64,000 nt of DNA, from the NCBI RefSeq assembly GCF_040869045.1, contig NC_090320.1, forward strand, positions 247,752,978 to 247,816,977. The letters run 5' to 3'. The notes beneath the pieces are model-generated. The model was not told where the DNA came from, did no database searches, and was given only the letters and a program-made list of their open reading frames with translations. This document shows, one piece after another, positions 56,415 to 64,000 of this stretch; within the stretch, counting starts at the first letter, position 1; each line of letters opens with the position of its first letter. The translations under genes and the position numbers were made by a program. The DNA comes from Eurosta solidaginis (Eukaryota > Arthropoda > Insecta > Diptera > Tephritidae).

Positions 56415-57945
56415 TTCTTCAACACCCAAGTCTCCCGGTTTGACATTTACTAAAGTTGGCGGCCTATCCAAAACTAGTCCCTTGGATTTATTGTAGGCTA
56501 TCAACCAAGTTTAAATATCACCTACACGTTACGGTTCCTTTTACAAATGTGAATACGTAGGCACATATATTTACCAGGTGAGTCTTTGTCCTTCGCAAGA
56601 ATACTCAAATCGGTGAAGCAAAAGCTTTCCCAAGACAGTCGAACAAACGACCGGGTGTGCTACTACTACTCTAACGTAGTGGACAGTCGAACTAGGTTGA
56701 AAAGTGAAACTACGCGGTTATTTATAATGAAAGCATCGGTCGACTTTCATTATTAACTATTCGTTTTAGTTTAACGAAGACTACTGAAATCAATGTTTCG
56801 AGCACAAACATCTGCACATTTTGGTCTATATTTAAAAAAAAAAATTATCCAGAGTCTTTGTAAAATTTATTATGTAAGATTATATCTTCACCTATAAGTT
56901 ACGAAATAATATCCACTTGGACTAATTTTAAGGTGTTTCTCTAGTAGTGCTCGGCAGGATAAATAAATAAATGGAAGGCCAATTTGCATCGTGCTCCTTT
57001 TAATTTTTCTTAAAAATTGGCGGGACGGGACCTACTTGTGTTATGCCGACTCCGAACGGCATCTGCTTTGCCCGGCTCGTGAACCCAGGATCTTTTGTGT
57101 GGTAGGCGGAGCACGCTACCATCACACCACCTCTGCAGCATAGCGCGACAACAAAAATCAGTGAAAAAGTCTTCGGTGTTACATCTAGAGGAAAGTGACG
57201 TCGATGAAGGTATGAGTTCGAAGTCGCAGTCCTAGGTTCTGTACTGGCATGTGGTGTGAGGGCCAGGAGGCGTGGTAGTGACTGGTGGTGGACAGGATTA
57301 CTACTGTTCGCACATCGGGAATTATAGCTTTTAAAACAGCCGAAAAAACTAAAGGCGCCCTTTGCCGCGATCAACAATAGGCCAGCGTTGGTGTTAATCG
57401 TTGAAACTTTGCCACGAGTATTAAGAGGCCATTAATAGCAACCGTAAGTCGCCTTTGTGCGTGACAGGGGCCACAAACAATTTAAAGAAATCGTGTCTAG
57501 AACGAGTAATAGGAGTTACATCAGAACAACTCCTTCGGTGAAACTATGCTTTGTACGAGACATACAGATAAAATGGTAACCATTTTAAGTACTTGATTTT
57601 TTTCTCGGCAGACGCAGCAGTACCAGTCCCTTAGACCTTGGTTAGGTTCGAAGCGTCCCTGGAATGTAGGACAGTCCCTCCGCAAGGAGCTGAATGATTC
57701 GCGAAACTTTGACGCAAACTCACGGATCTTTCCGAAATGACCAAAACATTGATTTCCTTAAATACCTACAAACAAAACCTTTTCTAAATTTTATTTTTTT
57801 AAATAGAAAAATCGAGCTTTTTAGAGTAAAAACACCGGCGCAGGCCGGCGCGCCGCCCACGCGCCGCCGCCGGTATATAATAGAGCCTACGCCGCCGCCG
57901 CCGATAAGGTGATCGGCGTAAACCTCTACTTTCCAATTCTGACTG
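56415..57945. other. Inserted non-LINE DNA within the RTE-like element
   Basis: This segment separates the two RT halves. It includes a minus-strand SINE piece (56945-57130) and a GC-rich block (57830-57925). The rest has no recognised content. Some RT sequence between the halves is missing, so replacement or deletion has occurred. Confidence 0.65.
56945..57130 (-). mobile_element. SINE copy, internally deleted
   Basis: Same family as 3593-3963: tRNA-like head 'ggtgtgatggtagcgtgct' and B-box 'gggttcacgagcc' on the minus strand, and the 3' part 'gagcacgatgcaaattgg' near 56995-56975. About half the body is deleted. Confidence 0.8.
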
Positions 57946-57949
57946 AGCT

Positions 57950-58365
57950 GATGGTTTTGCGGGGAAACCAAATTCAGACATAGCGGCATATAGACAGCTC
58001 CTTTTCGTGCTGTCGAAGGCGGCTTTAAAGTCGACGAAGAGGTGATATGTGTCGATTCTCTTTTCTGGTCGATGGTAGATTTACCAGGTCTGAAGCCGCA
58101 CTGATAAGGTCCAATCAGCCTGTTCACGGTGGGCTTCAATCTTTCGCACAATACACTTGAAAGGACCTTATATGCGATATTAAGAAGGCTGACTCCACGA
58201 TAGTTGGTGCATTTTGCAGTATCCCCCTTCTTGTGGACTGCGCAAAGAACACTTAGATTCCAATCGTCGGGCATGCACTCGTCCGCCCATATTGTGCGAA
58301 GAAGCTGCTGCATGCGCCTTACCATCTCCTCGCCGCCGTACTTTAATAGCTCCCAGGCAATCCAT
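57950..58365 (-). pseudogene. RTE-like LINE RT, N-terminal part
   Basis: RT motifs DDWNLSVLCAVHKKGDTAKC, NYRGVSLLNIAYKVLSSVLC and GPYQCGFRPGKSTIDQ lie in one frame. It runs into unrelated sequence near 57940. Confidence 0.85.
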
Positions 58366-58664
58366 CAGCGCCCACGGCCTTGTTATTTTTCAATCTGGTT
58401 ATTGCTATTCTAACTTCGTCATAATCGGGCGGGGGACATATATTCCATCATCATCGATTGTGGGATCGGGTTCGTCATCTCTGCGCGGTTAATCGCTGCC
58501 TCCATTTAGGAGAGCAGAGAAGTGTTCCCTCCAAAATCTAAGCACTCTCTGGACATCAGTTACAAGGTCGCCGTTTTCGTTCCTACAGGAGTTTGCCCCG
58601 GTTTTAAAACCTTCCGTCTGTCGCCGTATTTTTTGGTACAATTTTCGGGCGTTATTCCTGGTGG

Positions 58665-59882
58665 CTACCAGCTCAAGCTCCTCGCTCTCACGCCTTTCTT
58701 CCTGAAAAGGCGTCTCACTTCCCTTTTCAACTTACGATAGCGTTCACACACTCCTCTTGTTGCGCTCGCTTTTAACGCAGCCCTGTAAGCAGCGTCTTTT
58801 CTTTCGGTTGCAACACTCCATTCTTCATCGTACCAGTTGTTTTTTCGTGGCCGCCGGTAACCAATTTTTTCCTCGGCGGCAGTACGAAGTGCTTTGGAGA
58901 TATGCTTCCACTGCTCCTGTATTCCTTCAGGCTGAGTTGTGCTCTCAGAGAGCAGGTGTGAGAGTCGAGTTGCGAAATCATTGGTAGTCTGTTGTGATTT
59001 AAGCTTTCCGACGTCTAGCTTTCCTTGTGTTTTTTGTTCCTTGGTTTTAGCCGCGCTGAGGCGGGTGCGTATTTTGGCTGCAACGAGATAATGGTCCGAG
59101 TCGATGTTAGATCCTCCGATCGTGCGCATATCTAAAACACTGGGGGCATGCCGTCCGTCTATCACAACGTGATCGATCTGATTGCGAGTATTTCGATCAG
59201 GAGACAGCCATGTATGTAGCTTGATGTATCGTTTTATGCATGAACATCGTACTGGATATGACCATGTTTCGAGCACCGGCAAAGTCAATCAGCCTCAGTC
59301 CGTTAGGAGAAGTCTCATTGTGTAGGCTGAACTTTCCGACTGTAGGGCCAAAAACGCCTTCTTTGCCCACCCTGGCGTTAAAGTTGCCAAGCACGACTTT
59401 TATATCATGACGGGGCAGCGATCGTATGTGCGTTCTAATTGTTCATAAAAAGTGTCTTTTACCTCATCGTCTTTCTCCTCTGTCAGCGCATGGGCGCAGA
59501 TGAATGATACATTAAAAAATTTTGCCTTTATTCGGATAGCGGCGAGACGCTCGTCCACAGGCGTGAACGCTAGATCTTGGCGACAAAGTCTCTTTCCCAC
59601 CACGAGTCCGACGCCGAAACTGCGCTTATTCGTATGGCCACACCAATAGATGTCACAATTTTTGATCTTCTTTCTTTCTTCCTTCCTCCAACGCATTTCT
59701 TGGATGGCGGTGATGTCAGATTTTGCTTTGACGAGGACATCAACCAGCCGGGCATCTGCACCAATCCCATTCAGGGAGCGGACGTTCCAGGTGCATGCCC
59801 TCAATTCATTGTCCTTCAAACGTTTGCCATGGTCGTCATCAATAGAGAGTGTATTTATCCGGAGCTTGTTGGTATATTTCAT
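58665..59882 (-). pseudogene. RTE-like LINE endonuclease region, broken
   Basis: The ATG frame 59882-59400 has RACTWNVRSLNGIGADARLV and the Glu-bearing ITAIQEMRW. The following frame (59394-59197) has LGNFNARVG where GDFNA is expected, so a catalytic Asp is replaced by Asn. The next (59288-58665) has NQIDHVVIDG and SDHYLV with the conserved Asp-His. Frameshifts near 59400 and 59240 separate them. The nuclease would nick the target for reverse transcription; here it is dead. Confidence 0.85.
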
Positions 59883-60297
59883 TGGAGTATGGTTTTACGT
59901 GGCGGGTCAAAAGCCTAGCGCACAACCCGCTCAGCGGGGGTGAAAATATTATTTGCACGTTTATATAGCGAGCCGTTTGCTCCAAGCCAGACGCCCACTT
60001 GCAGCCGCACCTAGTGGTGTACAGACGATGCCGATGAGATCTCCCCGGCTAGCCCTTAACCCGATTAAGTCAGAGTGGCCTAGCCAGGTTGTCGCCTTCT
60101 CACATTAGCTCACCGCTAAGCGGATGTTTAGCGGCTACCCAGAGGATACTTGGCCGCAAGCGACCGGCAGTAGTGAGCTGCTTGAACCGCATGCAAAAGA
60201 ATCGCTCTGGCCATTCCCAGGTGAATGCGGTCAGAAACTTTCCCCACATTCGTGGACTGCTACACACGACTCCACCCTAACAAAATTACTCCCATAA

Positions 60298-60455
60298 ATA
60301 AAAAGAGAGGTACGCAGACTCATGACGGGTATTCGGGACATTGCTTTGTGGCGTCACATGCATTTAAATTAGTTTCAGTTTGGTCGTTAAACTAACTTCT
60401 GGTAACACTAGGGTCTATGTGAAGTCCTCATGCACCGGCCAATACAACCTAACCT
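60298..60455 (+). repeat. I/LOA-type LINE 3' relic, internally deleted
   Basis: 'aaaaagagaggtacgcagac' and 'cagtttggtcgttaaac' match 33880-33900 and 34183-34199. It ends 'caacctaacctaat'. It formed the target of the RTE-like insertion. Confidence 0.75.
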
Positions 60456-60960
60456 AATAGAGGATGACGCTCAGCGCCCGTTTTGCCTCATCAGGTTCAA
60501 ACGGCTGAATTCTTATGCGCCGCATTTCTTCGTGGTGCTTGCGGAGATGACTTCTTATGACACTGGAAAGCGGGACCTCTTTAATCAGATATCTGTTTGA
60601 ATGCCGCGGTTTCTGAGTATTTAATAGAAACTTTTTGTTCAGCATTTCGTTCCTCTCCTTTATATGGGGAGTATTGTCACCTCACTGTTCCCTTCGTGAA
60701 CAAGGTCGTCGAGGATTTGGTCCGGGATAGTGTCAGGGAGATGGTTATTAATTTATAGTATAGCTCATCAATGTGAGGGCTAGGAACTGTTGCCATTATC
60801 GTGCAGTCATACGCGAGGTAAACAATGGTAGCTCTTAGCTGGTGGGGATAGGACACTGCACACAGCACTTCTCTTCAAGTCTTGTTGGATTTGATGTTAC
60901 GTTCCTGAACTGGATCGATGCCGCCTTGGAAGATCGCAGCTGCGATAACTCTAACTTGTT
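60456..60960 (-). pseudogene. Jockey-like LINE RT fragment, decayed
   Basis: On the minus strand TIVYLAYDCTIMATVPSPHIDEL contains the remnant of the catalytic box (AYD-C where YADDC is expected). The thumb region and KKFLLNTQKPRHSNRYL follow, matching the fragment at 6909. Stops break it near 60660. Confidence 0.75.
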
Positions 60961-61965
60961 TCAATTTATCTCTTATTTTCATCTTAAGAAAGTCTTGCAA
61001 GTCTCGCTTAGTCAGTGCTGAGAGATGCAATGTTGAGTTCTAAGATAGCAAGGACCTCTTTCGATACTGCGACATCAAGAGACACTACACTCGCTCACCC
61101 AAAAGCCCCAAGAACAGCATGGTTGGTGAGAACATGGTGAAGCCATTTGAATTCCGTCCGGAAAAACTGAGATGTCGAATCTCTGAGTAAGCTCTGCTTC
61201 TTTGCAATCCTATATACGATATAGGCAGTCCGTGTTTGCTGTGAGGACTCTTTATATCATTAACATTAAATCTGTACTCCATGTTTAGCCTTCAGATCAG
61301 CTTGAGTGTCACAAGCACTTGTAGTGTTTGTCCTTTTAGTCAAAGTATATTAAAACCTGGAATTTTTATCCTGGTGGTCAAGATTACTAGTTTCTTTTTT
61401 GAGGAGTTTAAGGTTGCTCATTGGGTCGTTCGGGACACAGACCAAATACGCCATCACTTTCAAGCAATTTCTGTCGAAATTAGGAAATATGCTGTTTATA
61501 ATGCATACGCTCACTTCTGTCGAAATTGTTCTTATTCTACTTTTGTTCTATATTTCCTCGTATAGCTTGAGTACTTTCGTATAATTTTATTTTTGATATT
61601 ATTTTCACAGGAAGAAAGAAGCAAATTACTTCAGTTTTAAAATTTGAGCTGTAAGTTAGTAATTTCGCTGCTCTTAAACTGGAAATTCGCTGAAAAATTT
61701 CTTTAAATTTCCCTTTATTATTATACAATTATCATATATAATATTTCTAATTGCTGTATTTATGTACGGGTCGCCTTTTCGCTCTTATTTGGAATCCAAA
61801 TCTATAAATAAATTGTTGGATGTAAAGATGGAGATTCGGGCTATTAGCGTGCTTTGGGCAATTAAGGTCGTAGTGCTTTTGTTTAGCTATATTTTATTAA
61901 AATAATTTGTTAAAAATAAACGATTGTGAGCACACAAAGAAATCTATTTGTACTATGGCACTATT
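60961..61965. other. No gene seen
   Basis: Possibly more decayed LINE sequence near 61000-61280, but nothing I can identify. The rest is AT-rich. Confidence 0.5.
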
Positions 61966-61984
61966 GTGAATATTTGCACTGCAT

Positions 61985-62095
61985 TAACGGCAGTTGTTAT
62001 TGTACGCTAGATGGCAGCGCAAGCCTTAAGTTTTAATTGATTGGCGGCAGTTGCTACTATACGCTAGATAGCAGCACAAGCTGTAAGTTAATAGA
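61985..62095. repeat. Short tandem duplication ('acgctagatggcagcgcaag')
   Basis: 'ggcagttgttattgtacgct' (61989) and 'ggcagttgctactatacgct' (62045) begin two units of about 55 bp differing by a few transitions. Confidence 0.7.
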
Positions 62096-62175
62096 ACAGC
62101 TGATTTCTGTTGATATTTGATAAAAGACTTTTATATTGGTTGCGCAAGATGCGCACGGGTCAGGCTCGTAAATAA

Positions 62176-62855
62176 CACTGGATCACAAATTCCAACTTTT
62201 TTCTGCACCAGAGACGCCATTATGAAATTCCTATGTAAAATCACCCCCTGATTCAGAAAATCAAAGTTATTTTTAATTATATGGTAACGTTTTTCAGAAA
62301 TTTACGAATTACCGTTTTTCAAAAAAAAAAAGGGTCCACTTAATCATATCTCAAGAACGAATTGAGCAATTCCAAAATGGTTTGAAGCTTTTAAAAGGTA
62401 ATAAAATTTGCTATAAACTGTGCATACAACACTTTTTGCTAGACCCTGCAGATTCAAAGATAACGAACAATCATTACGGATTTTTTAAATTTTTTTTGTA
62501 AAGATATAAAAAAATTTGTACTTTGCGAGGAAGGATCTCGAAAACTTTTTATTTTTTTGCAGATTTTTTTTTCTCTCTAAGCTCTGTTTTATTACAAAAA
62601 CAAAAATAAGCTTTCATTCAACAAAATCGATGGACTAATGCAAAAGTTATAAGCATTCAAGTAAATATATCCATTTAATACTTAAGTACCCTACTGGTGT
62701 TGATATTTTTTTTTTTTGAAAAAAACGGTTATTCCTAAATATCCCAAAAACGTTACCATAGAATTAAAAATAACCTTGATTTTCGGAATTAGGGGGTGAT
62801 TTTACATAGCAATTTCATAATGGCGTCTCTGGTGCATTTTGGCTGTAAACCAGTG
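62176..62855. mobile_element. Harbinger-like foldback element, uninterrupted, TSD TAA
   Basis: 680 bp, CACTGGATCACAAATTCC to GGCTGTAAACCAGTG, flanked by TAA at 62173-62175 and 62856-62858. The left arm is complete and the right arm is short (62712-62855). It gives the empty site for gypsy B ('taatcatatctcaagaac', 62341) and the pre-insertion reference for 37203-45673. Confidence 0.88.
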
Positions 62856-62858
62856 TAA

Positions 62859-63123
62859 TTAATGCGTGGAAGTTGTATTGTATACTTTAAGGCGTTGATT
62901 ATTTATTTCTATAGAGTTATAGTTACTGTATTTCATTTTTCTATAACCTTAAAATTAGGAATAAAACTTAAAATACCCACACACATACCGATATGCGTGA
63001 CTATGACTTCAGAAAAACCAATAAACAGCATCCACATACATCTGTATCCGCAAAAAAGGAAAAACAATCACAATGCCTGCAAATTACCTCTTACTAGAGT
63101 TCGGCAGTGGTTGGAATTTAATC
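62859..63123. other. No gene seen
   Basis: AT-rich spacer. Confidence 0.55.
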
Positions 63124-63345
63124 ACTAAGCTGCTTTCCTTTGTTTCCTTTCTTTTCCCTCCCTTTCCTTTTTTTCCATTATTTTATTTCTCTCCTTTTCT
63201 TTTTTTCTTTTATCTTATTTTCTTTTCTTTTCATTTTATTGGTATTTTCTTCTCTTTCTTTCCTTTTCTTTGCTTTTCATCCTTTGGATTCCTTTCTCTT
63301 CCTTTCCTTTTGTATCTCTCTTTTCCTTAAATTTCTCTGTCGTTT
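63124..63345. repeat. Polypyrimidine (TTTCC-rich) tract
   Basis: About 220 bp of almost only T and C on the plus strand. ORFs across it are Phe/Leu/Ser-rich by composition. Confidence 0.85.
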
Positions 63346-63470
63346 TTGCGAGATTAGAAGAAGGCGAGAGTTTCACATAATCGAGCAAGCAGGAAAGGTT
63401 TCTGATAGAGTTTTTCATTTTGGTCGATGAGCATACTCCTGGTAGCACTATGGGCTCATTCAGCCTAAAT
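63345..63470 (+). repeat. I/LOA-type LINE 3' relic
   Basis: The segment reading REFHIIEQAGK (63368-63399) matches the LINE at 33760, followed after a deletion by its 3' UTR ('ctggtagcactatgggctc'). Confidence 0.7.
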
Positions 63471-63799
63471 GCTCAGTATCTCATCTACTATATTTGTCGG
63501 TTGCGAGGAATACAACGTTGCTATCAAATATTTCCTCATTATTTAGCGAGGAATACAGGAAAAGCGTTTCCTTTTTAAAAATCTCTCCCGATCTAATGTG
63601 CATACATCCTTACATACCTATTTTTTATGTTCATACGTACATTTATGTGCATACCATACACGTTCCAGAATCTCCTAACAGAGAATATAAAACAACAACA
63701 ACATGACAATTCAAGGTCAAATGTATATATAGTATGTCGACTTGCTGCAAGGATATGGGCGATATATTCGCTATTCATACATACTCACATATCTAGTCA

Positions 63800-63985
63800 C
63801 TTAAGCGCCAAATACACGACACGAACATTTCCGCGAACATTCCCGTTATGTCATGTTTCTGCGACCTTTTCTGTCGTGTATGGTGGTGTTTGCCAGTTCG
63901 CGCAAATGTTCGCCAAAAATCAAAATATTTTAATTTTTGGCGAACATTTGCGCGAACTGTTCGTGCGTGTATGGCGAAATAGCTC
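63800..63985. mobile_element. Hairpin MITE with near-perfect 26-bp internal arms
   Basis: Outer inverted ends 'gccaaatacacgacacgaac' and 'gttcgtgcgtgtatggc'. A perfect inner hairpin runs 63895-63958 (arms 'agttcgcgcaaatgttcgcc' and complement, A/T loop). No ORF. Confidence 0.75.
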
Positions 63986-64000
63986 ATAATCGTAGTAATT

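Larger units (their letters stand above)
55314..60276 (-). mobile_element. RTE-like LINE, near full length, 14-bp TSD, interrupted
   Basis: Flanked by perfect CTAACAAAATTACT at 55300-55313 and 60277-60290. On the minus strand the order is 5' region (60276-59885), endonuclease, RT, C-terminal domain, 3' end with a short 'taagtaagtaag' tail (55325-55314). The tetranucleotide tail and the apurinic-type endonuclease fit RTE-like elements; clade assignment is tentative. The 3' side of the target ('aaaaagagaggtacgcagac') is itself a relic of the I/LOA-type LINE. Confidence 0.88.

Noticed and set aside
63073..63430. Two overlapping plus-strand ORFs resembling membrane proteins
   Set aside because: They run through the TTTCC-rich tract; hydrophobicity follows from the nucleotide composition.

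Overview
The window is eukaryotic nuclear DNA from a fly. It is AT-rich, has spliced genes with GT/AG introns, and is packed with insect-type transposons. The two host genes and the repeat families fit a brachyceran dipteran; a tephritid fruit fly is my best guess, from general familiarity with such repeats and not from anything decisive here. Only two host genes are supported. One is a minus-strand ubiquitin-conjugating E2 of the UBE2Q-like-1 type (Drosophila CG4502 type), with three exons visible (10418-10689, 10210-10351, 5861-6210) and its last exon outside the window. The other is a single-exon minus-strand secreted trypsin-like serine protease (22401-23165). Almost everything else is mobile DNA, much of it nested and datable from target-site duplications (TSDs).

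Layout. 1-1634: minus-strand Pao/BEL retrotransposon end (broken gag plus LTR). 1640-5640: tandem repeats, a tRNA-derived SINE with a 14-bp TSD, and LINE and retroposon relics. 5861-10689: the E2 gene, whose 4-kb intron 2 holds a (CAA)n retroposon, jockey-like and RNase-H-bearing LINE relics and a solo LTR. 11170-12529: a decayed hAT transposon with a perfect 8-bp TSD. 13196-17046: a repeat with Helitron/Helentron-like features, an RTE-like LINE relic and a hAT-type MITE. 17400-19440: a satellite of about 155-bp units split by a Transib-like MITE. 19819-20343: a solo LTR. 22401-24450: the protease and a duplicated flank. 24721-31156: a long-TIR element split by a full-length but inactivated Ty3/gypsy element (A, 24785-30863). 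32060-37102: a retroposon, an inverted-repeat element, a LINE 3' end, a hAT-like element carrying a broken unknown gene, and a hAT MITE. 37203-45673: a Harbinger-like foldback element holding gypsy element B (37384-41501, lacking RT to integrase) and a 3-kb repeat with a 130-bp tandem array. 46488-47380: a long-TIR MITE. 47942-51110: an LTR whose promoter region holds 2.7 kb of R1-type LINE coding sequence. 52615-54720: another Helentron-like copy carrying a hAT MITE. 55314-60276: an RTE-like LINE with a 14-bp TSD. 60298-64000: LINE relics, a clean second Harbinger-like foldback copy, a pyrimidine tract and a hairpin MITE.

The most unusual signals are these. One LTR family (ends TGTAACGAAT/ATTCGTTACA, target ATAT or ATAC) lies on two gypsy elements, and its first 230 bp or so also lies on the BEL element. 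The LTR at 47942-51110 has a non-LTR retrotransposon ORF directly upstream of its TATA box. The hAT-like element at 34495-36370 carries a gene I do not recognise. The Helentron-like array is flanked by 170-bp direct duplications. No coherent new enzymatic system is visible; the interest lies in mosaic and nested mobile elements.
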